From the NCBI GenBank assembly GCA_022497155.1, contig MU385714.1, forward strand, positions 1,116,001 to 1,180,000: DNA of 64,000 bases. Direction: 5' to 3'. This stretch comes from Whalleya microplaca. Lineage: Eukaryota; Ascomycota; Sordariomycetes; Xylariales; Xylariaceae. This document shows, piece after piece, positions 39,577 to 49,783 of the stretch (its first letter is position 1; each line of letters begins with the position of its first letter). A program made the position numbers and the translations under genes. The notes under the pieces were generated by a model, which was given only the letters and a program-made list of their open reading frames with translations, had not been told where the DNA came from and did not search any database.

Positions 39577-40803
39577 GTAGGCTTCTGCGTTTCAACTAAT
39601 ACGAGGGGTTATAGCTCATGTATATACTGGCCATTTTGTTCTATGTATCCGACCTGGTACGAATCTTGTCGATATCTTATCATTTAACATTCTATTTAGA
39701 AAGAAAATATACTGTATTTTCACTAGAAACCTTCTGGTTAATGTGGACAATGTCTACGATGGGATTGTTCATGAATGTAAGAGAGATAAACATTGTCATC
39801 CGTTGCCTAGCTTCACTTTCATCGCTTGGGTAGGTTTAAGGATTGTCGGTTTAACCCCTATGTTTCAGGGGTATATTGAAGTGATATTGAGACTTGATAT
39901 AAATAATGCGGCACTAAATTGATATCTATCATTAAGATAGACTGTAAGGTGTTTAGTCTCATAATCTAACAAATCTCGCAAGACTTCTTTATGTTATAGA
40001 TAGTCATCCATGCTCCTTGATATACATCAACTCGAGAGCTCTGCTACTTCATGGTGATTATCTGGTGAAAGTGGACTAGAGCAGACACCATTGTTTCTAT
40101 CCAATTAGAATTCAATAAGAAATCGTTCATAGAGTTCTACGAGTAAATAAATCTGAATAGTCCGAGTACATAGATATAGCATGAAACGAACTAACCGTGG
40201 CATCATAATCTGCATTGCTAATATATGATTTATAGGCAGCGTGCTTGTTAAAACGAAATAGTAACATTTGATAATCATTTATAATATTCTATCTAAGCTA
40301 ACTCTGTATGACGGCAGGATACGATCCCGGTATTCTCAAGTGGAATATGCACTTGCACTCCGGCTTTGGTGACTTATAAGTCATGAGAGGTGTGTACGCC
40401 TATCAGGACAAGGCGAACCTTCATGATGACAAAGCGTCTACAAATATTCTCGCAGGGCCAGAAGTCGAGTCCGAGTGATAATACCTGTTTTCAGCGAGTT
40501 GCTAAGCTTGCTGATCTTACCCTCGTAGAAGGTGTTGGCATTGGCCCTTCATTACAACATCTCGACTTTTGGAACATCCAGTATGGTTTAGTACATGGCA
40601 GGAATTCCCAAGCCTTCAAGCATAAACAGAAAAGACTTTGAGCGATGAACAGGTAATCACCCTGGATGCTACCTACTGAGGGTAAAACCGCCGCCATCGA
40701 GTTTCAACAGCGGTCCTTTTCGGTGTTGATATGTAGTCTGAGTAGACGTTGGCGGCGTCGGCGGAATCGTGGGGCCTGAATCTTAGTCGACACCCTTGTT
40801 GGT

Positions 40804-41585
40804 TCAAAAATGCCCAGCATTCCAATCTTGATAACTCATGGATGTAACTGCCCGAATTGGGACATACGGCCTAGCCATCGGTAGAACCGATCCGACATAC
40901 TTGTTCACTATCATCGGATCGTGTCCCTCACCATACCTTCGTCGCAAAGCCTCCACGTTCTTACTTGGATCAGATAGAATAAACGCAACACGTCCAGCGA
41001 CATCTTCCGGAATGTGTGCGATGACTCAAATCCGGAAGACGCAAGGCAATGCCAATTAATTGGGACGCATAGCGGCGTAGTCGCTTAGCTGCCCGACTTG
41101 AGCTCTTGAATTCGGAATCTTTCGCTTCCCCGGGGATACTTTGATTCCCGTCCCGTCCATGTAACTGTTTCAAGCTACATAGGAAAAGCTCGGTCAAGCA
41201 TAAAGATATGACCGGCACCTATGGCTTCATGGAAGTCACGGTTGTTTTGAGTACGAATGCCCGTGACCTTGCACAAAAGGGTATTGTCGCCACTGGGTTT
41301 AACCTGCTGCGATGCGGACAGCCACAACGGGTTCCCACAGATTTGTCTCCTGATAAAAGTCGAGCTAGTTCCAGGCGTTACTGATTCAGGACCAAAAATA
41401 GCATCGGCGGAAGAGGTCCATATTGATGCTCGGATGGCGCTGGGTTCCTTCTTGTAATGAAAATCGAGCATGCAATCTGGTCGCCGGCCTTGCCCTGCTC
41501 TTGACGATACCTTTTCTAGGGCTCCTGTGCCACGGGCGTGATTGACAAGAAGGATGTCGTGACAGTTGGCTTCATGGCGAAATAC
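40804..41585 (-). pseudogene. Possible remnant of an unrecognised minus-strand gene
   Basis: Two protein-like minus-strand frames occur. One ends at 40804 and includes IPEDVAGRVAFILSDPSKN and MARPYVPIRAVTSMSYQDW. The other lies at about 41175-41580 and includes ANCHDILLVNHARGTGALEK and LCKVTGIRTQNNRDFHEAIG. Both lack a start codon at their 5' end and are separated by stops in all frames, with no clean intron joining them. No family was recognised. This could be a decayed gene or a chance effect. Confidence 0.25.
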
Positions 41586-41684
41586 ATGGAAATAAGTCGA
41601 AATAAGTCGGAAGGCGGTTAAGAAGGGTTTGCGGTAACGGGGTGGATCCGGGGTGATATAATCATTTTAGGCTGTGCCAAGATC

Positions 41685-41738
41685 GCATTGACAGGCATTG
41701 ACATGGAGGCATTGACAGGCATCGGCGGGCATTGACGT
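41685..41738. repeat. Degenerate tandem repeat, GGCATTGACA units
   Basis: The core GCATTGACA(G) appears four times in about 54 bases with spacing of 10-24, including an interrupted copy (GGCATCGGCG). This is simple low-complexity sequence. Confidence 0.8.
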
Positions 41739-41925
41739 TGCATGTGAAAGGGAGACCCGACGGGTTACCTTTGTAGTCAGGTAGTACCAGAGTATATCGA
41801 CAATATCGATGGATATCTACGGATATTATCCATGGATTACTACAGGCATGCCAACACATGCATACGCTCATATCGAACACTTCTTTCCCGAATCAGACTC
41901 CAACTGGCGCTGGTTGGCTCGTCTT

Positions 41926-41960
41926 CCCATCGCATCGCATCCCATCGCATCCCATCCCAC
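41926..41960. repeat. Short tandem repeat, CATCGCATC/CATCCCATC units
   Basis: Alternating CATCGCAT and CATCCCAT units run for about 35 bases. Confidence 0.8.
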
Positions 41961-42238
41961 TATCCCGCCCTGCCTGCGTCGCTTCAGCGCAGCCAGCGTC
42001 GATTCAGGGTCGCTTTGGGGTCCACTCCCGCGTGTTTGTCACCGTTAGTTGGACCCATGCTGCAAAATCGAAATAAGCTTTTTTATATCGGGGCGGCTCC
42101 CGGCTCGTGGCGTGACTTCATTAACTTGTCATGCCACTTTGGAGGCCTAAAACGGTTATTCTTCGTGCACCGGACCCAGAGCCTCCCAATCTAGCAGCTG
42201 CCCAACCGGGAAGACGCCTTCCCAATAAACACCTGTCT

Positions 42239-42269
42239 CATCCAGGGCCATCCAGGGCCATCCAGGGTC
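42239..42269. repeat. Three tandem copies of CATCCAGGGC
   Basis: Two exact 10-bp copies and a third differing in its last base (CATCCAGGGT) lie head to tail. Confidence 0.9.
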
Positions 42270-42772
42270 TTATTCAGATCTGACTCGCTACGTAAGCACA
42301 CCGAAGTCGGGTTTAGGTCGGGTCTCGTGGACGAGTGACCGAGGCTAGACCTTGGAAGTCGGGAGAAACCTCCACGAGAACAAAGAATTTCAAACAGGGG
42401 CCCTGACTTTGCTCGGTAAAAAAATAAAAAAAAACTTGACTGTAATAAAACTGTTCTTGCTTTTTTGCCTTGTTCAAAATTATAATTCTTCGTCTTCTCT
42501 CTCTCTCTAATTCTTTATAATTCCTTCTACCGTTATCGTCGACGGACATATCTATTAGTCGGGAAAGTCTCATCCGCTCTCTACGCAACGCGCGCGAAGC
42601 GCCATACGCTCTACGCTCTACGCTTCTCGCCTTAGTTGCGACCTTCTCATCATCTTCTGTATTCTATATTGTATGTTCGTCTTGTCTACCATAAGGGTAC
42701 TTCCGTTCTGACGCTCCTGTGCAGAGACGAAAACCAAAAAAATTCCAAAAAAGTCACCACACTGCCAACACG

Positions 42773-43012
42773 ATGATCATCACGCGACTCATTTCCCTGA
42801 CGAACTTCGCCGTCGCCTCGTCAGCACTTGGCTTCCAGGTCTTCGTCCTGTACCCGTGGCACACCCAATTAGACGAGTCGTTTGAAAAATTGAAAAAGGA
42901 GCATATTAAGGTTCTGGAGGCTTTGAGGGAGGTTGCCAAGGAGGTTGATCCTGACTCACGAAAAGGAATCCTTGAGCGCCTGGGCATGAGCACAATTAGC
43001 ATCAGAAGGTGA
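42773..43012 (+). CDS. Small one-TM (probably mitochondrial) protein, 79 aa
   Basis: ATG at 42773 follows a CACGATG context and a long pyrimidine-rich leader. The product starts MIITRLISLTNFAVASSALG and continues FQVFVLYPWHTQLDESF, giving an N-terminal hydrophobic helix (about residues 4-27) and then a charged helix with heptad-like KLKKEHIKVLEALREV. The short Arg-containing start and single helix suggest an inner-membrane or organelle protein; I recall similar 70-80 aa fungal proteins but no assigned function. Its TGA (43010-43012) overlaps a possible GTGAAC splice donor (43009) that would fuse it in frame to the downstream phosphate carrier. Whether it is an independent gene or the 5' exon of the carrier is open. 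Confidence 0.6.
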   Translation: MIITRLISLTNFAVASSALGFQVFVLYPWHTQLDESFEKLKKEHIKVLEALREVAKEVDPDSRKGILERLGMSTISIRR

Positions 43013-43179
43013 ACTTTGAACAAGCATACAGTAATGATCACATCCTAGCACGAGACGTCGATGCTTATACCAACTACAGTCTGTTCTCGCAAACACCCTC
43101 CCCAGCTATCGCAAAAAGTGCCCTCGACAAGCCCAGTAAATCCGTAGAGTATGTCGCAAACGACGTCGCCAATATTTCC

Positions 43180-44351
43180 ATGCCGGCCAAGCCAGGGATG
43201 AAGCCGTCGGAAATCGCAAGATATGCCTTTTCCGGCGCCATCTGTTGTTCATTTACCCATGCCATTCTGACTCCCGTCGATGTGTAAGCCCATAGTCTCG
43301 TAACCTCGGCTAGCCCTGACAGTTACATGGATTTATCCCGCCCCCATGCTGTTAGATAGCTAATGCGTGCCCAGTGTCAAGACCAGAGTCCAACTCGAAC
43401 CGGCCAAGTACAATCGGGGTCTGGCGGGCGGCATGCGCCAGATCGTCGTGAATGACGGAGCCGTGACTCTTCTGACCGGGCTGGGCCCCACGGTAGCAGG
43501 CTACTTTCTACAGGGCGCCTTCAAGTTTGGTGGCTACGAGTTCTTCAAGAGGCAGACCAATGATTTCCTTGGGCCGGAAAAGGCTGCCGCGAACCGCACC
43601 GCCGTGTATCTTGCTTCTTCTGCCGCAGCTGAATTGCTCGGTGATGTTTTATTATGTCCTTTTGAGGCAGCCCGCATTCGGCTGGTCTCCAAACCTTCGT
43701 TTGCGCCAGGGATGTTTTCGGCGCTAGGTAAGATGACCCGTTATGAGGGTGTTGGCGGACTTTACTCGGGATTTACGCCGATCGTGCTCAAGCAGTAAGT
43801 TGCCCACAGTTACTCGAGTTATGGTACGGGACCACTAATTTCTCGATCCAGAGTCCCATATACCATGGCGACATTTGTGGTGTACGAGAAAGCTATTGAA
43901 GTTGCATACTCCTGGATTAATAAGGAGAAAGCATCTAACATGACGCTCTCTGGCGTAAATCTTGGCTGCGGTCTTATCGCCGGTATGGCGGCTGCATTTG
44001 TTTCACAGCCTGCTGATACGGTGTTGAGTAAGATCAACAAGGAACAGGGATTGCCCGGCGAAGGCATAGCACGCCGAATCTTCAACATCGTCACCCAGCT
44101 TGGCCTGCGCGGTAGCTATACCGGTATTGGCCCAAGGCTGGTGATGGTAGGAGGCATGACAGCTGTGCAATTCGGAATTTATGGGCACATCCAAAGAGTA
44201 TTTGCCTCTCCCTATAGGCCTCCCCTTCCACGATCCAGTACGTTACTGACTCTTGACACAGGCCCTTGGCGCAACCAGCAATGTCGCTGAGGTTAAGAAG
44301 GTGGCTCGAGAAGTCATTGAAGTTGGCAGCCTAATGGCAATTGCCGAGTGA
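43180..44351 (+). CDS. MIR1: Mitochondrial phosphate carrier (Mir1 type)
   Basis: Four exons from the conservative ATG at 43180 (43180-43283, 43375-43794, 43852-44197, 44262-44351) total 960 nt and 319 aa, a normal carrier length. Three Mito_carr repeats are seen with PxD/E motifs: LTPVDVVKTRVQLEP, CPFEAARIRLVSKP and SQPADTVLSKINKE. GPTVAGYFLQGAFKFGGYEF in repeat 1, VLKQVPYTMATFVVYEKA at the second half and GIGPRLVMVGGMTAVQFGIY in repeat 3 are phosphate-carrier signatures. It imports inorganic phosphate with H+ into the matrix for ATP synthesis. The reading frame is open upstream of 43180 to an acceptor at 43079 (LFSQTPSPAIAKSALDKP), which resembles carrier N-termini, so the real start is probably further 5'. 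It may be a paralogue of the main Mir1. Confidence 0.9.
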
Positions 44352-45047
44352 TGACTACAACATAATCCGGAGCTTGAGTTGCAAGATTATCATATCTGTA
44401 GCGCAAGTTCCGGCTGGAACCAGAAGACGGAGGGTTTCTAACACATTTCATTTTAAGGGTAAGAGAACACATGCGATTGGGGTTTCATGATTAGACATGT
44501 TTGTCGTGTTAAACATATGCTTCCAATTGTTAAGTTCTGAAATGTATTAGATTTCATACCTATATAGACTTTATAGACATATAATAGAAACAGCTTATTG
44601 ATAGCATCATTATCTTTTTTCTTTTCTTTTCTTTGCTAGTGAAAAAAAAATCTAACTATTGTATATAAAATCCAAATCAATACTATTAGAAGGCAGTAAA
44701 AGAAAAAAGAAAAAAAGGAAGGCGAGGACAATGAAAGGCTTGAAATCGCAAATACATTTTGTTGATTGAGAGACAGTGGTAGTGAGCTTTGCCGTATGAC
44801 ACATACATGTACATGTAATGGAGCGATTGAAGTTTACATCATCACAAGCATGAAAGCTCACTGCGCTTGCCCCACCATCGAGTCAACTAAGAACATTCCT
44901 CATTAATTTATTCACCTCAACGAATTCTTCTTCCATTCCAAACCGACTTCCTGACACAAATAGTACTTGGTTTCTTCGCGACGGATACTGCGCGACTCGA
45001 TTTTTGCTAGCTTCATTTACTCATTTAGAACGGAATTCATAGTAAAA
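44352..45047. other. Intergenic region: phosphate carrier 3' end and RQC1 promoter
   Basis: The first half is AT-rich with a CTTTT-type microsatellite near 44620. The second half becomes pyrimidine-rich toward the RQC1/TCF25 start. No gene is seen. Confidence 0.6.
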
Positions 45048-47165
45048 ATGTCGACTAGACAGTTGAGGAAAATACAAAAGCAAAGGGAGCTTCAAGAACT
45101 CCAGGGCCAAAACCCTACCGACGACCCCGATACGAGCGAAGACGATCAGCCCCTTCCGAAGCCGAAAGCGAGCTTGTTTTCTGGGTTTGCCGCTTTGGGA
45201 GATACGGCAGACCAGGATGACGAGGCAGATGAGGAGGACCAGCAGGTAGAGGCTGCGACAACACCTGGTGGCGAACCAAACCGGACCACCACTGCAAAAA
45301 GCTCATCCAAGAAGAGCAAGAAGAAAAAGAAGAAGGCCAAGAAGCAAGATTCTACGCAGATAAAGGCTGGAGCAGCTGTGGAGGGCGGATCTGACGATAT
45401 TGACCAAGCGCTCCGTGAGCTCAACCTATCGAAGAAGTCTGCCACAGCAAATGAGTCCGACGCCGATACCTCTGCGCTCAGGGCATACGAGCGAATATGC
45501 GAACTCCTACGTGTAAACACTTACCATCTCAAGGTCATAAACGAGATGCGCAATCTATTCGGCCGAGAAGCGATCGCTGCCGCCCAGAACGAAGAAAATG
45601 AAGAACAGATACGGTCTAGGCGCCAGCGCCAGCCCCTCAACCAACAAGTGGATCTGGAGACTTTCCTCAAAGGACAGCCAGGCAAGACCTTGCCCGAGGT
45701 GACGCTGCGACGGAACCCTTTCTTGCCCGGGAAGGAGACTTGGCCACGTGCTTCTACAGACGGCCTTACTATGAAGCAAATCAAGGCGGCGGATAGGGCT
45801 GGTACTGCTGAGTTCGGATTTGCGCATGATGCACTCTACAATAACCTCGAAAAACAATTCTTTGCCCTAGTCCAGATGTACGATCCTATGCATTTGGTGC
45901 ACTTTCTCCATCGACATCCATATCATATCTCTAGTCTCATCCAGGTTAGCAAGGTCGCGAAACAGGATCAAAATTCAGCACTATCTGCTGATCTGTGCGA
46001 ACGAGCACTATTCACGTTTGGCCGGGTATCATTATCAGCTTTTCGGCAGAAAATAGAAGAAGGCAAGGCTAGGCTGGAGTTCAGACGACCGGAAAATCGG
46101 CAGTTTTGGCTGGCAGGTTATCACTATCTCAAAAGCTTAATTATGAAAGGCACATATAGGACTGCACTGGAGTGGGCCAAGCTACTGTTCAGTATGGACT
46201 TGAGCGATCCCTACGGACTTATACATTTCATTCACCAACTTGCTATTCGGGCTCACGAGTCGAAATGGTTCATCGACTTGTGTGATTCGGAGGTGCTGGA
46301 CGGGTGCAACACAGCGCAAGATTACATACGGCAGACCCTTATATTGGCCAGACTTCAACAGAATGATACGGCTGGTGCCAAAGCACTGCTGATTGAAGGC
46401 ATGTGGACCTTGCCCTGGCTCTACAGCAGTCTCTTCAAGTCACTGAACCTCGATGTTCCTAAATCTATATGGGGTGTGCAGGCACGCAATCCAGATGAGG
46501 AGCTCTACGCAGAGCTCTACGTCAGTCAGACCAGGGGCTTATGGGATAATACGCAGGCTATGTCTCTCCTAAAAGAGGTAGCTAAGGAAGCGAAAAAGTC
46601 AACATCAAAACTACCTTTCCCGCCTGTCGTGGGTGAGAACGTGGGCAGATTTGTCTACTTAGATAATACACCCGCACTCATGAGTCTGGCGCCACCTGGC
46701 ATGTTCAGCAGGTCACCCAACTGGGACTTCGACCCGCTTCCGCCTGCAATCGATGATAACATTTTCTCGTATGAATCACAAAAGTTACCGTGGCAGCCCG
46801 ACAGAGCTGGTCAACCTGCTGGGAGGCTCCCCGACGATCCTCAGCAACTTCGGCAGCTTCTGGACAGGGCAAGAGTGCAGGGCGCCCCGGACGATATCCT
46901 GCATATGCTCCAGGACGCCATCACCGACGTGGGAGAAGAAGACGATGCCGATGAAGAGGATGGCATGCCGGTTCTGGCGGGAGGTGGCTTTGGTGCCATG
47001 TATCAGGCTTTCATGGACTTGCTCAACCCGGGTGCGCCTCGTGACCGCCTTGACGATTTTCATGAAGAGGTGTTGGTTATGCCTGGGGTATGGCCCACTG
47101 AGGAGGATGACCCGGAGGATGAGACAGACGACGACGAGATGCCACACCTTGAACCGGTACCCTAA
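45048..47165 (+). CDS. RQC1: Ribosome quality control factor RQC1 / TCF25 family
   Basis: A single exon of 705 aa starts at ATG 45048 (MSTRQLRKIQKQRELQELQG), the conserved basic N-terminus of the family. A disordered region with acidic stretches and a lysine cluster (SSKKSKKKKKKAKKQ, about residues 87-101) follows. The TCF25 domain then runs from about 220 to 600, with LVQMYDPMHLVHFLHRHPYH, CERALFTFGRVSLSAFRQKI and ENRQFWLAGYHYLKSLIMKG. The C-terminus is strongly acidic (EEDDPEDETDDDEMPHLEPV). In yeast, Rqc1 works with Ltn1, Rqc2 and Cdc48 on stalled 60S subunits to ubiquitinate and extract nascent chains. The original human name (transcription factor 25) is misleading. The absence of introns is notable beside intron-rich neighbours. 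Confidence 0.93.
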   Translation: MSTRQLRKIQKQRELQELQGQNPTDDPDTSEDDQPLPKPKASLFSGFAALGDTADQDDEADEEDQQVEAATTPGGEPNRTTTAKSSSKKSKKKKKKAKKQDSTQIKAGAAVEGGSDDIDQALRELNLSKKSATANESDADTSALRAYERICELLRVNTYHLKVINEMRNLFGREAIAAAQNEENEEQIRSRRQRQPLNQQVDLETFLKGQPGKTLPEVTLRRNPFLPGKETWPRASTDGLTMKQIKAADRAGTAEFGFAHDALYNNLEKQFFALVQMYDPMHLVHFLHRHPYHISSLIQVSKVAKQDQNSALSADLCERALFTFGRVSLSAFRQKIEEGKARLEFRRPENRQFWLAGYHYLKSLIMKGTYRTALEWAKLLFSMDLSDPYGLIHFIHQLAIRAHESKWFIDLCDSEVLDGCNTAQDYIRQTLILARLQQNDTAGAKALLIEGMWTLPWLYSSLFKSLNLDVPKSIWGVQARNPDEELYAELYVSQTRGLWDNTQAMSLLKEVAKEAKKSTSKLPFPPVVGENVGRFVYLDNTPALMSLAPPGMFSRSPNWDFDPLPPAIDDNIFSYESQKLPWQPDRAGQPAGRLPDDPQQLRQLLDRARVQGAPDDILHMLQDAITDVGEEDDADEEDGMPVLAGGGFGAMYQAFMDLLNPGAPRDRLDDFHEEVLVMPGVWPTEEDDPEDETDDDEMPHLEPVP

Positions 47166-48232
47166 GTGTCATACTGGGTAGCTTTGAACGAGAGATACGG
47201 ATGGACACGTAGACGTAATCCAGATGAAATACCCGTATTCAGCAAATGCCAATTACAATATCGGGAACCACGTGTGCCTATCTACATGGACGCTAATGTG
47301 CCCGTGTGCCAAGCGGGCGGTTCCTGCGGGAGAGCACATATACACTACGTAGTATGTAGATCGGGTAGGTGTACTCCGTAGATCATGAGGCAATTATATG
47401 GATTAATGTCTAAGCAACACGATTTCTATCCGTATGTATGTACGTATGTACGATCCCTGTTTGCTTAAGCATATGCGTATGTAAGTGTATGGGCGAGATT
47501 CTTATTCAATCATTACATGTACCAGCTATCAACAGCTACGTGTTACCATCTACCTATTTTAATCTCTTGTGGTAAATGATGAGCAAGTTTCAGTGATGAA
47601 ATTGCCGCAATCAAAGCGAGTTTCAAATTGGGAACCCAGAGTGAAAGAGACTCTGGCTTAAGGTTTCATATTTCTAAGCTTTGTGAGTCTTTGTTCGGCA
47701 CCCAGTCACTAGCACGCGAGAGATAAGACGGAAGTCGTCAGCAGTACCTCCCATAGTATGAAAATATTTCCCTTGTGGCTTTTTCAAACTGTGTAGGCGG
47801 AATACCCTAGGGAAATGGGTCCAGATCAGAATATGGCGATGCGCCGCACTGTACTGCAACTTCTCATGTTCATTTCGGGAAAGCGGGGTGGATCGACTGG
47901 TACCCCGCGGACATTCTGTCTGGCTCTCTCTGTCCATACACCTCCTGCGTGAGCTGGTGGTAACAAAGGACCCTTAACTGCTATTATTAATACGCCCAGC
48001 TCTCTCTTGCCGCCGTGTTACCAACCTTCAGTATAATAAAAAGCTGTCCTCTTCCCTTCCTGGCATAAGTGTCTTTTGCGCCGACATACAATACATCCAA
48101 AGTCAATCCTTACGGCCTCACATACCCACATCATCTTTGCCTCCAGGTACTGCAACTCGCGCGCTTACGCAACAATCTCGCATTTTCCACAATCTCTACA
48201 CTACACGCCCCTTACTCAACCAGACATTCACA
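47166..48232. other. Intergenic region upstream of ATX1
   Basis: The right end (about 47990-48232) is pyrimidine-rich leader-like sequence for the copper chaperone. The rest has no recognised gene. GTATGTAC-type short repeats occur near 47430-47450. Confidence 0.55.
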
Positions 48233-48625
48233 ATGTCCGACGAACACACTTACAAGTTCAATGTCACCATGAGCTGCAGCGGCTGCTCTGGTGCCATTAA
48301 CCGCGTTCTCGGTAAACTAGAAGGTGAGTCAAACCGCCTCCCCTCTCATTTCTTCCCTCAAGCTCTCACAAGTTACTCAATTGTCCTTCTCGTCCCTATA
48401 CTTGGCTTAAGTGCTCTATCTGGATGACAGATTGCTGATATTTGGGTTTTAATATGCGTAGGCGTCAAGAGCTACGACGTCTCGTTGGACAAGCAGGAGG
48501 CACTGGTCGTCGCCGAGCCGGGCCTCGACTACGACACCGTCCTCAAGACCATCAAGAAGACCGGCAAGAAGGTCAACTCGGGCGAGGCCGACGGGGAGAC
48601 CAAGAGCATCGAAGTGGTAGAATAG
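48233..48625 (+). CDS. ATX1: Copper chaperone ATX1
   Basis: Two exons (48233-48323 and 48462-48625, 138-nt intron) give 84 aa, the family length. The heavy-metal-associated fold begins YKFNVTMSCSGCSGAINRVL, with the copper-binding MxCxxC motif at Cys15 and Cys18. The second exon continues GVKSYDVSLDKQEALVVAEP and ends KKTGKKVNSGEADGE...VVE, with the lysine-rich loop that docks on the target ATPase. Atx1 carries Cu(I) in the cytosol to the Golgi P-type ATPase Ccc2, which loads secreted copper enzymes. The AA9 monooxygenase gene 1.2 kb downstream encodes such a copper enzyme; co-location may be chance. Confidence 0.95.
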
Positions 48626-49783
48626 ACTCATCGCATACAAGCATGACGAGGATTATGATATGGGCGGGTTTGCCAATGGGTTGCATTGCTCGAGCAGCAT
48701 TACCAACGGCTTTAATATGGTGGGAAGCCCTTGATGACAATGAACGATGAATCATTATTTGAGATTACTGGGATGCGAGTATAGCATACGTGGAGGACCC
48801 CGTTCCCGAACTGCATAGCAATAGAACCCAGCTTTGTCGCATCATGCTTTTCTTGGTAGTTCCTAGGACATCTGCGTGAACTATTTGAAGATTGAGAGAT
48901 ATTTCACTCTTAGTGCTACTATACTAATCGTTTGATTTATTGAAGCCTATCATTAAGTAACGCAAACCTACTAGGTGTAAGTGATCACAGCAGCACTCAC
49001 CTTGTCACCCTTGACACGGGCCATACATGCTCTTTACCCACAGCTATGATGACACAAGGCGATAATAGAATATCTAAGCGGATTGGTTATCCATATATGA
49101 ACTATTTTGGGTCTCAAGGAAGTGCTATAGCAAATAGAGTTGTCTTATCAGGAAAGCTGAAGAGACAATACATGAAGCTCTGGAACGAACATACAACAAA
49201 AATAGAGCTGTGTGAGACGTCCATGATTCGCTCCAGAAAACTTCTCATCACAGGGCTCAGAGTGCTATCCCCTCGGAATTTCTCGCTTTCCGGTCAGTTG
49301 AATATAGCCGTCGGCTTGACGGATAATGCATGACCCAATATCCAGGTACTATCTGATGCCCAACCCTCTCCCTCGTTGTGGAGCCCCATGGGGTCTAGGT
49401 CTTGCATTCCCCATGGGCAATCCAACCGTGGAACATCATTGTGGAGTGCAGATTTGGAACAACATTCGCCGGGTCAGCGGGCGTCTCACGGTTGGCCAAT
49501 CTAGAAACCCGATTGTTATTGGTTCAAGTAGACTTAAGCTCAATGTCGAGATCTCGTGACGAGGCATGGATACGCTCATGACATTGGGGGCTAATATGAA
49601 TAATACTCCTTTATGAGGTTTCGAGGGCCACAAGGAGGATGACATACCGAGCAATATAATGGCTTTCGACGGTCCCGGGTCCATAATACATATACCACGC
49701 AGATGGGACCATGACAACGTGGATGCCCCGGAGCTGCAAAGTGTCGATCATCTAGGTAGAACGTACTGACGATCTCTTTGACA
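48626..49783. other. Intergenic region upstream of the AA9 gene
   Basis: About 1.2 kb with no recognised gene. It must contain the AA9 promoter. Two copies of a CCCCATGGG(G) palindrome are listed separately. Confidence 0.55.
49384..49417. promoter_or_regulatory. Two CCCCATGGG(G) palindromes in the AA9 upstream region
   Basis: CCCCATGGGG at 49384-49393 and CCCCATGGG at 49409-49417 are 25 bp apart, about 370-400 bp upstream of the AA9 start. They are not a perfect CreA/Mig1 site (SYGGRG) in either orientation. Regulatory meaning is only a suggestion. Confidence 0.25.

Larger units (their letters stand above)
39577..42772. other. Intergenic region with possible gene remnants and short tandem repeats
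   Basis: 39.6-40.3 kb is AT-rich with nothing recognised. Between 40.4 and 41.6 kb composition is more coding-like, especially on the minus strand (see separate entry). From 41.68 to 42.27 kb three short tandem repeats occur. 42.3-42.77 kb is pyrimidine-rich and probably holds the promoter and leader of the small protein at 42773. Confidence 0.5.
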
